The notes: generated by a model from the sequence alone, not told the origin. Counted from the first letter of the stretch, positions 1 to 10,278 are shown. The stretch: 64,000 nucleotides of DNA from Azospirillum sp. TSH100 (GCF_004923295.1 NZ_CP039634.1:1640001-1704000), one strand, 5' to 3'. Translations and numbers: made by a program.

Positions 1-1134
1 GTCCCACTGGTGGAACTCCTCACCCTTCATCTTCTTGATGCGCTCCTTGTCCTCCTTGGTCGATTTCTTGGTGGAGGTGCCGAGGATGGTCAGACCGGCG
101 CCCTCCAGCGCGCTGACCATTGACCAGCTCTTGACCCCGCCGGTGAACAGCAGGACGCGCTTGCCCTCGAAGCGCGGCTTGTAGGGTTCCAGGCGGCGCC
201 AGACGCGGCTTTCCTCGCGGGCTATGACGCCTTCGGCGCGGTCGATCAGGCTCTTGTCGGCGCCGCGCTCCACCAGCATGCGGGTCATGGTGCGCAGGGT
301 GTCCGACATGTCGGAGACGCCGTAGAAGGAGCCCTCGAAATAGGGGATGCCGTAGCGCTCCTCCATCTTGCGGCCGACATTCACCAGCGCCTGGCTGCAC
401 ACCATCATGGTGACGCGGGCGCGGTGGGCCTGGGCAACCTCGTTGTAGCGGCCGTCGCCGGAGATGCAGGACAGCAGGCGGATGCCGATCTCGTCCAGCA
501 GCGGCTTGACCAGCCACAGCTCGCCGGCGAGGTTGTATTCGCCGATGATGCAGACATCGGTGGGCGTGGTGTGGTCCGGCTCCACCGTGCCGATGACGTG
601 GTCGAGCAGGGCTTCGCCGGCGAGCTTGTTGCCGAGATTCTTCGATCCGACGAAGCCGGGGGCATCGACCGGGATCACCGGCTTGCCCAGCTTCTGCGTC
701 GCGAACTTGCAGACCGCGGCGATGTCGTCGCCGGTCATGGCGGGCACGCAGGTCTGATAGACGAAGACGGCCGGAGGGTCGTATTGCTGAACGATCTCCT
801 TGATGGCGCGGTAGAGCTTCTTCTCGCCGCCGCCGATGACGTCCAGCTCCGACAGGTCGGTGGTGAAGCCGGTGCGGTAGAGCTGCGAACCGGAGGATTT
901 GGAGCCGCGGTTGTCCCAGCTGTTGCCCAGGCAGGCGATGGGGCCATGAACCAGATGGGCGGCGTCGGCGATCGGTTGCAGCACGATCATCGCCCCGTCA
1001 TAGGCGCAGCCGCCGGCGGCCGCCCCCGGCTTCAGCGACTTGGTGCAGCCCTTCTTCTTCTCCTTGGCCGACTTGGCCTGATTGGTCGCGCAGCCCGGTT
1101 CGTTGAAGACGTCCTGGATCTTGTCCTGGAGCAT
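1..1134 (-). CDS. nifE: NifE, nitrogenase FeMo-cofactor assembly scaffold (3' end cut by window edge)
   Basis: NifE pairs with NifN as the alpha2beta2 scaffold on which NifB-co is matured to FeMo-cofactor in the cytoplasm. The first 378 residues are present; the C-terminus lies beyond the left edge. The protein resembles NifD and keeps the cluster-binding cysteines of the family at Cys43 (GGCAYDGA) and Cys68 (GPIACLGNSWDNRGS). The ATG at 1134 gives the usual NifE N-terminus, MLQDKIQDVFNEPGC. A sigma54 promoter and two NifA boxes lie just upstream, so it appears to be expressed from its own promoter, separate from nifHDK. NifE rather than NifD is supported by its sequence and by a full nifD nearby. 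nifN is presumably just past the edge. Confidence 0.95.
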   Translation of the reverse strand, partial: MLQDKIQDVFNEPGCATNQAKSAKEKKKGCTKSLKPGAAAGGCAYDGAMIVLQPIADAAHLVHGPIACLGNSWDNRGSKSSGSQLYRTGFTTDLSELDVIGGGEKKLYRAIKEIVQQYDPPAVFVYQTCVPAMTGDDIAAVCKFATQKLGKPVIPVDAPGFVGSKNLGNKLAGEALLDHVIGTVEPDHTTPTDVCIIGEYNLAGELWLVKPLLDEIGIRLLSCISGDGRYNEVAQAHRARVTMMVCSQALVNVGRKMEERYGIPYFEGSFYGVSDMSDTLRTMTRMLVERGADKSLIDRAEGVIAREESRVWRRLEPYKPRFEGKRVLLFTGGVKSWSMVSALEGAGLTILGTSTKKSTKEDKERIKKMKGEEFHQWD

Positions 1135-1182
1135 GCCCGCTTCTCCCATCCTGGCGCCGGAAATGGCTCTGCATCGGCGTGA

Positions 1183-1198
1183 TGCAGGGGGCGTGCCA
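1183..1198 (-). promoter_or_regulatory. Sigma54 (-24/-12) promoter of nifE
   Basis: The minus strand reads TGGCACGCCCCCTGCA. The GG and GC dinucleotides are separated by exactly 10 nt, as RpoN requires. It lies about 50 nt upstream of the nifE ATG. Confidence 0.85.
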
Positions 1199-1243
1199 TC
1201 TGATAATGCATTGATGAAAAAGGATTGTCGGATTCTCGGACTC

Positions 1244-1259
1244 TGTCCGATAGATGACA
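1244..1259 (-). promoter_or_regulatory. NifA upstream activator sequence 1 of nifE
   Basis: TGT-N10-ACA (TGTCCGATAGATGACA), the consensus NifA enhancer box, centred about 60 bp upstream of the -24 element. Confidence 0.8.
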
Positions 1260-1282
1260 ATCGGGGAGCTGTCCGGGATGCT

Positions 1283-1298
1283 TGTCGGGTGTCGCACA
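1283..1298 (-). promoter_or_regulatory. NifA upstream activator sequence 2 of nifE
   Basis: A second TGT-N10-ACA box (TGTCGGGTGTCGCACA), 39 bp further from the promoter than the first. The box also lies upstream of the divergent gene at 1375, but I see no rightward -24/-12 element. Confidence 0.75.
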
Positions 1299-1374
1299 TC
1301 CTGCGCAGGGACAGGGCGGGACCGGCCGTATCAGAACGCTCGCAGGAATGCGCATGCAGGAATGGAATGGAACG

Positions 1375-1929
1375 ATGGTCGGGATCGGACGGTGCTGCCT
1401 TGGGATGATCGCCGGGGCGCTGATGACCTTGCCGGCCATGGCGGCGCAGGATGAGGCGGCGCAGAAAGGAGCGACGCGGGATGGCGCCGTGATCCGGCTG
1501 GCGCAGGAGCCGGGGCGCGAGATTGGGGTTGCCTGCCGCTACCTCGATCTCAATGAGCGCCCGGCGCCGCCTGAAGCGACGCTGCTGTGCGATGCGGCCG
1601 CCGATCTCGTCGTGCGGAAGCTGTCCGGACAGGGCAGGTCGGTGGTCCGCCTCGGCCTGCGCACGGTAGCCGCCGATGCCGAACCTGCCGAGGATAGACC
1701 TCCCATCGTCGATGGTCCGATCCTGCTCGTGGTTCTGGAGGGGCGTCAGGACTGGAATGGCACCGGACGTCCCCGGCTGCTGTTGCGCGCCCGCCCGGTT
1801 CGCGACAATGCCGCCGCCCCCTCGGTCGGCCTGCCGCCGGTAGTGATCGAGCTGGGCGGCGAGGGTTGGCAAGCGGCCGCCGACCGCGCGCTCGAGCGGG
1901 TCGTGGGGTTCGCCCTGCGGGACGGCTGA
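1375..1929 (+). CDS. Hypothetical secreted protein between nifE and nifK
   Basis: The function is not recognised. The protein has 184 residues starting with a probable Sec signal peptide: hydrophobic residues about 5-23, with cleavage after an AMA motif (LPAMAAQDEA). The mature part has no motif I can name. It contains two cysteines (ACRYLDL and LLCDAAA) and alternating beta-like segments, and a periplasmic location is inferred. Upstream in-frame starts at 1282, 1348 and 1354 exist; 1375 is chosen because it places the hydrophobic segment correctly. The gene reads against nifE and nifK, splitting what in other diazotrophs is often a continuous nifHDKEN run. Control by NifA is possible only through the shared upstream region and is not shown. 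Confidence 0.6.
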   Translation: MVGIGRCCLGMIAGALMTLPAMAAQDEAAQKGATRDGAVIRLAQEPGREIGVACRYLDLNERPAPPEATLLCDAAADLVVRKLSGQGRSVVRLGLRTVAADAEPAEDRPPIVDGPILLVVLEGRQDWNGTGRPRLLLRARPVRDNAAAPSVGLPPVVIELGGEGWQAAADRALERVVGFALRDG

Positions 1930-1932
1930 AGC

Positions 1933-1973
1933 AAAAAAACCGGAGCGCGCCGTCGCCGACGCACTCCGGGTTT
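1933..1973. terminator. Probable bidirectional terminator between the secreted protein gene and nifK
   Basis: The hairpin has arms at 1940-1948 and 1961-1969 (one mismatch), with a run of seven A on one side and a short T run on the other. It serves convergent transcripts from 1375-1929 (+) and from nifHDK (-). Confidence 0.65.
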
Positions 1974-2059
1974 GGGAGGTTGCCGTCGGATCGGGGGGAT
2001 GGAGATCCCGGGCCGACGGTTGGGCTGAACCGATGCCTGATGGGCTGCCGGCGGGCCGG

Positions 2060-3619
2060 TCAGCGGATCAGGTCGAACGAGTAGTCGGTCTGGCCGACGA
2101 TGTTGGTGTTGGCGTCGATGTCCTCGAAGATCCGGTCCAGAATCCGCACCAGCACGTTCAGCGCGCCCTGGTAGCCCCAGGTCGGATAGCGGTGGTGGTG
2201 GTGACGGTCGAAGATCGGGTAGGTCAGGCGGATCAGCGGGATCTTGGTGTCGCGCTCCAGATACTTGCCGTAGCTGTTGCCGATGATGTAGTCGACCTTG
2301 TCGGTGAACACCAGCGAGCGCAGGTGCCACAGGTCCTTGCCGCCATGGGCCGCGCCCGAGGCGCCGAAGGGCGAGGCGTCCAGAGCCTTCTGGACCTGCT
2401 TCTCCCACTTCTTGGAACCGGAGGTCGACAGGATGTGCACCGGCTCCGCACCCAGTTCCAGCAGGAAGCGGGTCATGCCCAGGCAGAAGTCCGGGTCGCC
2501 GTAGACGGCGAAGCGCTTGCCGTGCATGTGGGTGTGGCTGTCGGCAATGGCGTCGACCAGACGGCCACGCTCCAGCTTCAGGCTGGCCGGCACCGGCTTG
2601 CCCGACAGTTCCGCCAGCTTCAGCAGCAGCTCGTCGGTGGCGGTGACGCCCATCGGGTAGTTGAACTTGGCGACCTGCTGGCCCTTCTCCTTGCAGAATT
2701 GCAGGGTCTGGGTGGTGTTGTATTCCTGCATGGAGAGGGTGGCCTTGGCGTGCAGGGCCTCCTTGGTCTCCTCGATGGTGGTGCCGCCGTCATACATGCG
2801 GTACTCGCCATCCATCGGCGTGTCGAAATTGTCGGACACGTCGGACAGGATCTGCAGCTTCACGCCGAACTCGCCGGCGATGCGCTTCAGTTCGCGGTTG
2901 TTGCCGACGGCGAAGCCGTCGAAGCCCGGGATCAGGTTGATCTGCTCGGTCTTGGGCGTGTCGAAATTCTCCGACGTGCCCCAGAAGTTGGTCAGGATCC
3001 CCTTGATCATGTTGTCGTAGCCGACGATGTGGCTGCCGACGAAGGCCGGGGTGTGGGCGTAGGGCACCGGGAAGTCGGCCGGGACGCTGTCCTTGTTCTT
3101 GGCGTTGGCGATGAAGCCCTGCAGGTCGTCGCCGATGACTTCAGCCATGCAGGTGGTCATCACCGCGATCATCTTCGGCTTGTAGAGCGCATAGGCGTTC
3201 GCCAGGCCGTCGATCATGTTGTTCAGGCCGCCGAACACCGCCGCGTCCTCCGTCATCGACGAGGAGACCGCGCTGTTCGGCTCCTTGAAGTGGCGGGTCA
3301 GGTGGGTGCGGTAATAGGCGACGCAGCCCTGGGAGCCATGGACGAAGGGCAGGGTGCCCTCGAAGCCCTGGGCGGCGAACATCGCGCCGATCGGCTGGCA
3401 GGCCTTGGTCGGGTTGATGACCACCGCTTCACGGGCGAAGTTCTTCGCCTTGTAGTCCTCGGACTTGGTCCATTCGGAGACGCGGGCGACTTCCTCGTCC
3501 GAATGCCCGTACTCGAACTCGGTCTTCTTCTTCTCGAACATCGCCGCGTATTCGGGCTGCCGGAAGAGGGTGTAGTGGTCGAGGACCTTGTCGGCGCTCT
3601 GCGAAAGCTTATCGGTCAT
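2060..3619 (-). CDS. nifK: Nitrogenase molybdenum-iron protein beta chain
   Basis: This is the beta subunit of dinitrogenase (MoFe protein), which with NifD forms the alpha2beta2 tetramer and shares the P-cluster. It has 519 residues, the usual length for the family. The P-cluster ligands are visible at Cys74 ([12 protein letters not shown]), Cys99 ([13 protein letters not shown]) and Cys157 ([12 protein letters not shown]). A TTG codon six bases upstream (3625) is also in frame, but the Shine-Dalgarno AGGAG is well spaced only for the ATG at 3619. It lies 31 bp downstream of nifD in the nifHDK operon, and a terminator follows. Confidence 0.98.
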   Translation of the reverse strand: MTDKLSQSADKVLDHYTLFRQPEYAAMFEKKKTEFEYGHSDEEVARVSEWTKSEDYKAKNFAREAVVINPTKACQPIGAMFAAQGFEGTLPFVHGSQGCVAYYRTHLTRHFKEPNSAVSSSMTEDAAVFGGLNNMIDGLANAYALYKPKMIAVMTTCMAEVIGDDLQGFIANAKNKDSVPADFPVPYAHTPAFVGSHIVGYDNMIKGILTNFWGTSENFDTPKTEQINLIPGFDGFAVGNNRELKRIAGEFGVKLQILSDVSDNFDTPMDGEYRMYDGGTTIEETKEALHAKATLSMQEYNTTQTLQFCKEKGQQVAKFNYPMGVTATDELLLKLAELSGKPVPASLKLERGRLVDAIADSHTHMHGKRFAVYGDPDFCLGMTRFLLELGAEPVHILSTSGSKKWEKQVQKALDASPFGASGAAHGGKDLWHLRSLVFTDKVDYIIGNSYGKYLERDTKIPLIRLTYPIFDRHHHHRYPTWGYQGALNVLVRILDRIFEDIDANTNIVGQTDYSFDLIR

Positions 3620-3650
3620 TCTCAAATTCTCCTGTTCCAGAGGCCGATGG

Positions 3651-5090
3651 TCAGAACGGGGCCTTCATCACGCCCCAGACGGGGTTGTTGATGGCCAGGT
3701 CCATGTCGCGGGCGAAGATCGCGAAGCCGTCATAGCCGTGGTACGGGCCGGAGTAGTCCCAGCTGTGCATCTGGCGGAACGGCAGGCCCATCTTCTGGAA
3801 CACGTACTTTTCCTTGATGCCCGACGCGACGAGGTCGGGACGCATCGCCTCGACGAACTTCTCCAGCTCGAACGCGGTGACGTCGTCGTAGATCAGCGTG
3901 CCTTCCTTCACATAGTGGGGCGTGCGCTGATAGTCGTCGTTGTGGGCGAACTCGTAACCGGTGCCGATGATCTCCATGCCCAGGTCGTGATAGGCATCGA
4001 CGACGTGGCGGGGACGCAGACCGCCGACATAGATCATCACCTTCTTGCCGTTCAGCCGCGGCTTGTACTTGGCGATGACGGCATCGACCATCGGCTGGTA
4101 GCGGGCGATGACCTTCTCAGCGTTCTCCTTGATCTTGTCGTCGAAGAGTGCCGCGATCTTGCGCAAGGACTCGGCGATCTGGCTCGGACCGAAGAAGTTG
4201 TATTCCATCCAAGGAATATTGAACTTCTCTTCCATGTGGCGCGCGATGTAGTTCATCGAGCGGTAGCAGTGGATCAGGTTGACCTTGGCCTTCGGAGTGT
4301 TCTCCAGCTCGGCGAGCGTGCCGTCGCCCGACCACTGGGCGATCACGCGCAGGCCGATCTCCTCCAGCAGGATGCGGGACGACCAGGCATCGCCGCCGAT
4401 GTTGTAGTCGCCGATGATGGTGACGTCATAGGGGGTGGAGACGAAATCGGCCTTGGGTTCCGTCTTCTCGAACACCCAGTCGCGGATGGCGTCGTTGGCG
4501 ATGTGGTGGCCCAGCGACTGGGACACGCCGCGGAAGCCTTCGCAGCGCACGGGGATGACCGGCTTGCCGATTTCCGCCGACTTGGCGCGGGCGACAGCCT
4601 CGATGTCGTCGCCGATCAGGCCGATCGGGCATTCCGACTGGATCGAGATGCCGTTCACCAGCGGGAACAGCTCGTTGATTTCCTCGATGACCTTGTGCAG
4701 CTTCTTGTCGCCGCCGAAGACGATGTCCTTCTCCTGGAAGTCCGAGGTGAAGTGCATCGTGCCCCAGCTGTCCACACCGGTGTCACCGATGTAGTAGTTG
4801 CGGCGGCCGGACCATGAGTAGTAGCCGCAGCCCACGGGCCCGTGGGAGATGTGGATCATGTCCTTGATCGGACCCCACACCACGCCCTTGGAGCCGGCGT
4901 AGGCGCAGCCGCGGATGGTCATGACGCCGGGGATGGACTTGACGTTCGACTTGACGCCGCAGTCCTTGGCCTCGGCCTCCAGCACGTTCAGGTGCTTGGC
5001 GCGGCGCTTGCGGGATTTTTCGGGATAGGCTTCGAGGACTTCGTTGACGAGGTTCTTGACGTCGACCGTGGTGTTCTCGGACAGGCTCAT
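3651..5090 (-). CDS. nifD: Nitrogenase molybdenum-iron protein alpha chain
   Basis: This is the alpha subunit of dinitrogenase, carrying FeMo-cofactor, the site of N2 reduction. It has 479 residues. P-cluster ligands are at Cys62, Cys88 and Cys154. FeMo-cofactor ligands are Cys275 ([10 protein letters not shown]) and His442 ([14 protein letters not shown]), with the catalytic-pocket residues Gln191 and His195 ([13 protein letters not shown]). These numbers coincide with the Azotobacter reference. The ATG at 5090 is preceded by AGGAGG. It is the second gene of nifHDK, separated from nifH by 186 bp that contain a strong hairpin. Confidence 0.98.
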   Translation of the reverse strand: MSLSENTTVDVKNLVNEVLEAYPEKSRKRRAKHLNVLEAEAKDCGVKSNVKSIPGVMTIRGCAYAGSKGVVWGPIKDMIHISHGPVGCGYYSWSGRRNYYIGDTGVDSWGTMHFTSDFQEKDIVFGGDKKLHKVIEEINELFPLVNGISIQSECPIGLIGDDIEAVARAKSAEIGKPVIPVRCEGFRGVSQSLGHHIANDAIRDWVFEKTEPKADFVSTPYDVTIIGDYNIGGDAWSSRILLEEIGLRVIAQWSGDGTLAELENTPKAKVNLIHCYRSMNYIARHMEEKFNIPWMEYNFFGPSQIAESLRKIAALFDDKIKENAEKVIARYQPMVDAVIAKYKPRLNGKKVMIYVGGLRPRHVVDAYHDLGMEIIGTGYEFAHNDDYQRTPHYVKEGTLIYDDVTAFELEKFVEAMRPDLVASGIKEKYVFQKMGLPFRQMHSWDYSGPYHGYDGFAIFARDMDLAINNPVWGVMKAPF

Positions 5091-5220
5091 AGCCGGCCTC
5101 CTGCTTGAATATTCGCGCCACTGCAGCGCGTGACCGAGCCCCTCCCTCCCACGCCGTCGCCCCTATGGTGGTTGGGTCGGCGTTGTGCGGGGCTGGGGAT
5201 GGGGCCAGTGTTCAGGCGGT

Positions 5221-5247
5221 CCCCCCTGCGCCGATGGGGCAGGGGGG
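5221..5247 (-). promoter_or_regulatory. Intercistronic hairpin between nifH and nifD
   Basis: A perfect 9-bp arm (CCCCCCTGC at 5221-5229, GCAGGGGGG at 5239-5247) encloses a 9-nt loop and is not followed by a T run. It resembles mRNA-stabilising or attenuating hairpins 3' of nifH and may help the cell make more Fe protein than MoFe protein. Confidence 0.55.
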
Positions 5248-5276
5248 CCGGTAGGCAACCGTCGCTACGCCTGGGA

Positions 5277-6428
<1,152 letters not shown>

Positions 6429-7721
6429 CTACCGCCCCTCGCCCAGCGCTTCGGCCGCAACGACGATGCGGAGCGCCAGCTCCTCCACCGCCTCGTCGCG
6501 GTTCATGTCGTAAAGCAGCTGCGCCAGCAGCCGGCCGCGCGCCAACAGGCGGCGGGCCAGCGCCGGATCGGCGGGTTTCGCCAGCAGCACCTCGACCAGC
6601 CGTTCACCGGTCTGGCGGGCCAGCGCATCGCAACGCTCGACCAGCCGCTGCTTCAGCGTGTCCACGGCGGCCGGCCGGCCGGCATGGGTCAGGTCGGCGC
6701 AGAAATGATGGAGGCTGCGCAACTGGCGCAGCAGCGCCGCGAACAGCAGGTCGTCCAGTTCGCCGCCCGCCGCCGCCTTGCCGACAAGATCGAACAATGT
6801 GTCGGAAAGCCGCCATGCCGCCGACAGCCAGTCGTTCATCGCCTTGCGGTCGGCCGGCTCGACGAAGGGGCCGGATTCCTCCTTCGTCTCCTCCTGGTCG
6901 TCCAGATTGCGCAGCGCGATGACGATCAGCCCGTCGGCCTGGGCCAGCGTGGCGAGGCTGGCGTGCAGCGTCTTCAGTCCACGGTCGGCGACGAAGCCCT
7001 CGATCGCCTCCGTTGCCCGGCGCAGCGAATAGCGCGCCAGCCGCCGCGACTGATAGACGACATCCTGCAAGGCGCTGCCGCCGCCGAGAGCCTCCAGCGC
7101 CATCCGCCGCACCTCGAAGCGCAGCAGCGCGCGGGCCAGCCGGTCGATCCCGCCGACGTCGATGGGGCGGCTGTCCCTGGTCAGGGTGTCGGCGGTGGCG
7201 CGGGCATCGGTCTCGATGGCGGCGATGACGGCCTGGAGATGGCCCTTGCCGGCGCCGCGCATCCGGCTGACCAGTGCCCGCATCGCCTCGGCGAGGTCGA
7301 CGGCACCCGGCAGGCTTTCCTCATGGTCGGTGCGGCCGGTCACCAGCCGGTCGATCAGATGGTCGCGCACGCCGGGCAGCAGCACGTCGGTGACGATCTG
7401 CCCGATCGGCCGCAGCAGCGCGTCGATCATCTGTCCGGGCGGCTTGCCGACCATCGCCGGCAACGGATTGACCGGCTTGGGCACCAGCCGTGGCCGGTGC
7501 GGTTCCAGCAGTTCGAGAACGGCGTCGCCGCGAAGCGGCGTGATGGTGCCGCGCAGAAGCTGGGCGAGCCGTAGAACCGTACGCGCCTCGGCGGTGCCAC
7601 GCGGCGGGCTGTCGGCGGGGGTGACGGGCGTTTCGGCGGGCGTGCGGACAAGCGCCTGGGGGGGCAGCGGCGGAGTGCGCCGGCGCCGGCTGTCGTCGTA
7701 CTTGGTCGGCCAGAAGGCCAT
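6429..7721 (-). CDS. Uncharacterised protein between draT and nifH
   Basis: I do not recognise a family. The protein has 430 residues starting MAFWPTKYDD, is predicted to be largely alpha-helical, and is rich in Ala, Leu and Arg. An N-terminal basic/proline-rich stretch (residues about 10-50) looks disordered. No signal peptide, membrane segment or catalytic motif is evident. The ATG at 7721 is preferred because the upstream in-frame extension runs through the draT promoter region. It reads the same way as nifH and ends 255 bp before it, and it is divergent from draT with 185 bp between. Its position suggests a role linked to nitrogenase or its regulation, but this is inference from location only. 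Confidence 0.7.
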   Translation of the reverse strand: MAFWPTKYDDSRRRRTPPLPPQALVRTPAETPVTPADSPPRGTAEARTVLRLAQLLRGTITPLRGDAVLELLEPHRPRLVPKPVNPLPAMVGKPPGQMIDALLRPIGQIVTDVLLPGVRDHLIDRLVTGRTDHEESLPGAVDLAEAMRALVSRMRGAGKGHLQAVIAAIETDARATADTLTRDSRPIDVGGIDRLARALLRFEVRRMALEALGGGSALQDVVYQSRRLARYSLRRATEAIEGFVADRGLKTLHASLATLAQADGLIVIALRNLDDQEETKEESGPFVEPADRKAMNDWLSAAWRLSDTLFDLVGKAAAGGELDDLLFAALLRQLRSLHHFCADLTHAGRPAAVDTLKQRLVERCDALARQTGERLVEVLLAKPADPALARRLLARGRLLAQLLYDMNRDEAVEELALRIVVAAEALGEGR

Positions 7722-7906
7722 GCGGGTGCCGCCGGATCGTAAGCGTCGCTGTATTGAGTATGGGGATGGATCGTTCGGCTGCAAATGGACAATGTTGCGA
7801 CATGCGGCGCGACGATTCCGCAGATCGCGCCGGTGAGGGCTTGGCACGCGTTCGCTTATGCAATATCCATATAAGAAGTAATGATATTCGGGTGGAGCGA
7901 ACCGGC

Positions 7907-8809
7907 GTGGCCGATGGGGTGACGGACGGTGTGACGATGCGCGATGCAAACGGTCGGATCCCGGCGTCCGACGCGCCGCCCGATTCCCCGCTGGCCTTGC
8001 GCGCCCATCGCACCAACCTCGTGAATGTTCCGGCCGCATTCCTGTGCGGCGAAGCCTACAATGACGAGCCGCGGCGCCTGCGCATCGGTGCCACCCGCAG
8101 CGAACACGCCGCCCTGTTCGAGGCGCTGGACGAGTGCCGCGACGCGCTGACGGCGTCCGACATCTTCCAGCGCCATATGGCGGAGGTGTTCGGGGTGAAC
8201 CCCGACTTTTCCGGGATCGAAGGGCCGGACGGCAAGCGGCGTTTCCGCGCCAGCTACCTGCGTCTGCTGAAGGGCTGGCTGTTCGACAGCAACCGGGCGG
8301 AAGGGGCGGTGCTGAAGGGCTGGGTCGAAAGCCGGTTCGGCCTGCTGCCGACCTTCCATGGCGGGCCGCTCCGCCGCTTCGCCTCCGACGCCTGGGCCGC
8401 CTATGGCGAGCAGAAGCAGTCGACCCGCTTCCACAACAACAACATCCACCTGCAACTCGACCTTCTGTACGAGTTCTGCCAGTGGACGATCCGCCGCGGC
8501 TGGCCCGACGCGCCGATGCCCAACTGGGCCTCGCACATCCGCCTCTTCCGCGGCGTCAACGATTTCGAGGAACACCACATCGTCGCCCGGCCGGACAAGC
8601 GCACCGCGGTGCTGCGGCTGAACAACCTGTGTTCCTTCTCCATCGACCGCGACATCGCCGGCCAGTTCGGCGACTACATCCTCGATGCCTGGGTGCCGCT
8701 GTCCAAGGTGGTCTTCTTCCGCGACATTCTGCCGCGCTACCCTTTTCAGGGCGAAGGAGAATACTTGGTGATCGGCGGGGATTACCGGGTGGGTGTGTCG
8801 CTTCTCTGA
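7907..8809 (+). CDS. draT: NAD(+)--dinitrogenase-reductase ADP-D-ribosyltransferase
   Basis: DraT transfers ADP-ribose from NAD+ to one arginine of NifH when ammonium rises or energy falls, switching nitrogenase off. The protein matches the family along its length, including the conserved core FHNNNIHLQLDLLYEFCQW, the LRLNNLCSFS segment, and the C-terminal EGEYLVIGGDYRV. The GTG at 7907 is chosen because GGAG lies 9 nt upstream, giving 300 residues. The ATG at 7937 (290 residues) is also possible. draG follows after 77 bp and the pair is probably co-transcribed. In Azospirillum and Rhodospirillum, DraT and DraG are controlled by PII proteins, which are not encoded in this window. Confidence 0.93.
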   Translation: MADGVTDGVTMRDANGRIPASDAPPDSPLALRAHRTNLVNVPAAFLCGEAYNDEPRRLRIGATRSEHAALFEALDECRDALTASDIFQRHMAEVFGVNPDFSGIEGPDGKRRFRASYLRLLKGWLFDSNRAEGAVLKGWVESRFGLLPTFHGGPLRRFASDAWAAYGEQKQSTRFHNNNIHLQLDLLYEFCQWTIRRGWPDAPMPNWASHIRLFRGVNDFEEHHIVARPDKRTAVLRLNNLCSFSIDRDIAGQFGDYILDAWVPLSKVVFFRDILPRYPFQGEGEYLVIGGDYRVGVSLL

Positions 8810-8886
8810 CAACCTCACGCCCGGCGGCGGCCTGTGGGCCGTCTCGCGGGGCGCACCAGGAAAGGGCGGGCTCTGTGCCCGATGGC

Positions 8887-9825
8887 ATGACCGATCCGAC
8901 GATTCCGACGCCCGACATCCGTTCCGCTGAAATCCTGTCCTCAGACATTCGTTCCAGGGCGCTCGGCGCCTATCTCGGACTCGCCTGTGGCGATGCGCTG
9001 GGGGCTACGGTGGAGTTCCTGACCAAGGGCGAGATCGCCCATCAATATGGCGTTCACAAGCACATCAAGGGCGGCGGCTGGCTGAAGCTGACGGCCGGAC
9101 AGGTGACCGACGATACGGAGATGTCGCTGCATCTCGGCCGCGCCATCCTGTCGGGGCCGGAGTGGGAGGCCCGCCGCGCCGCCGAGGAGTTCGCCATCTG
9201 GCTGAAATCGGTGCCGGTCGATGTCGGCGACACGACGCGCCGCGGCATCCGCCGCTTCATCATGCATGGCACATTGGAGGAGCCGGAGTCGGAGTATCAT
9301 GCCGGCAACGGGGCGGCGATGCGCAACCTGCCGGTGGTGCTGGCGACGCTGGGCGATGACGCGGCTTTCGAGCGCTGGTCGGTGGAACAGTCGCACATCA
9401 CCCACTGCAACGAATTGTCCGACTCCGCTGTGATCGCGTTGGGCCGGATGGTGCGGCGGCTGGTGCTGGGCGGCGGCATCGTCGCCGCGCGGGAGGAGGC
9501 GAACGCCCTCATCGCCAGGCACCGCCAGTTCAAGTTCGAGCCTTATCGCGGACTGTCCACCGCCTTCGTGGTCGATACGGTGCAGACCGTCTTCCACTAT
9601 TACTTCCAGACCGATTCGGTCGAATCCTGCGTGGTCGAGACGGTGAACCAGGGTGGTGACGCCGACACCACCGGCGCGATCGCCGGCATGCTGGCCGGCG
9701 CCACCTATGGCGTCGAATCCATCCCGTCGCGCTGGCTGCGCAAGCTGGACCGCAAGGTCCATGACGAGATTTGTCAGCAAACCGACGCGCTGCTGGCCCG
9801 CGCGCCGCTGTTCCGGGGGAAATGA
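8887..9825 (+). CDS. draG: ADP-ribosyl-[dinitrogenase reductase] hydrolase
   Basis: DraG removes ADP-ribose from NifH and restores activity. It has 312 residues of the ADP-ribosylglycohydrolase fold. The dinuclear manganese ligands expected for the family are present: Asp75-Asp76 in VTDDTEMS, and Asp258, Asp260 and Thr261 in NQGGDADTTGAIAGM. The ATG at 8887 (MTDPTIPTPD) is chosen; a GTG at 8875 is an alternative start. It lies downstream of draT and is followed after only 2 bp by the ArsC-like gene, indicating one transcript. Confidence 0.95.
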   Translation: MTDPTIPTPDIRSAEILSSDIRSRALGAYLGLACGDALGATVEFLTKGEIAHQYGVHKHIKGGGWLKLTAGQVTDDTEMSLHLGRAILSGPEWEARRAAEEFAIWLKSVPVDVGDTTRRGIRRFIMHGTLEEPESEYHAGNGAAMRNLPVVLATLGDDAAFERWSVEQSHITHCNELSDSAVIALGRMVRRLVLGGGIVAAREEANALIARHRQFKFEPYRGLSTAFVVDTVQTVFHYYFQTDSVESCVVETVNQGGDADTTGAIAGMLAGATYGVESIPSRWLRKLDRKVHDEICQQTDALLARAPLFRGK

Positions 9826-9827
9826 CC

Positions 9828-10265
9828 ATGGCCGACGTGATCTTCTTTGAAAAGCCCGGCTGCGGTGGCAATGCCCGGCAAAGGGCCCTGCTGGAGCGGG
9901 CCGGCCACCGGGTGATCGCCCGCGACCTGCTGGCCGAGCCCTGGACGCCGGAGACCCTCCGGCCCTTCTTCGGCGACCGGCCGGTGGCCGACTGGTTCAA
10001 CCGCGCCGCGCCGGCGGTGAAGAGCGGCGAGGTGGTGCCGGAAGCGATGGACGAGGCTGCGGCGCTGGCCGCGATGGTCGACCGGCCGCTGCTGATCCGC
10101 CGCCCGCTGATGCAGGTCGGCGACCGCCGCGACTGCGGCTTCGAGACCGGCCGGGTGGATGCCTGGATCGGGCTGGGCGGCGCTGCGCCGGCGGAGGGGA
10201 AGATGGAGGGCTGCCTGCGACCGGACATGTCGCCCTGTTCCGCCCCGAAATCCGGCGGCAACTGA
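9828..10265 (+). CDS. ArsC-like nitrogenase-associated protein
   Basis: This small thioredoxin-fold protein (145 residues) of the arsenate reductase/Spx superfamily belongs to the subgroup found beside nitrogenase genes. The start VIFFEKPGCGGNARQRALLE has a single N-terminal Cys12, where ArsC has its catalytic cysteine (CGGN instead of the CxxC of thioredoxins). The stretch RPLLIRRPLMQ matches the typical ArsC segment. Two further cysteines lie near the C-terminus (EGCLRP and SPCSAP). Its biochemical role is not known; a redox or metal-thiol function around nitrogenase is plausible. It is translationally close to draG. Confidence 0.85.
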   Translation: MADVIFFEKPGCGGNARQRALLERAGHRVIARDLLAEPWTPETLRPFFGDRPVADWFNRAAPAVKSGEVVPEAMDEAAALAAMVDRPLLIRRPLMQVGDRRDCGFETGRVDAWIGLGGAAPAEGKMEGCLRPDMSPCSAPKSGGN

Positions 10266-10278
10266 GCAGCTCCCTTCC

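Noticed and set aside
2033..3691. 552-residue plus-strand open frame opposite nifK
   Set aside because: It lies antisense to a certain gene; high GC with strong codon bias produces long shadow frames. No family resemblance or ribosome-binding site.
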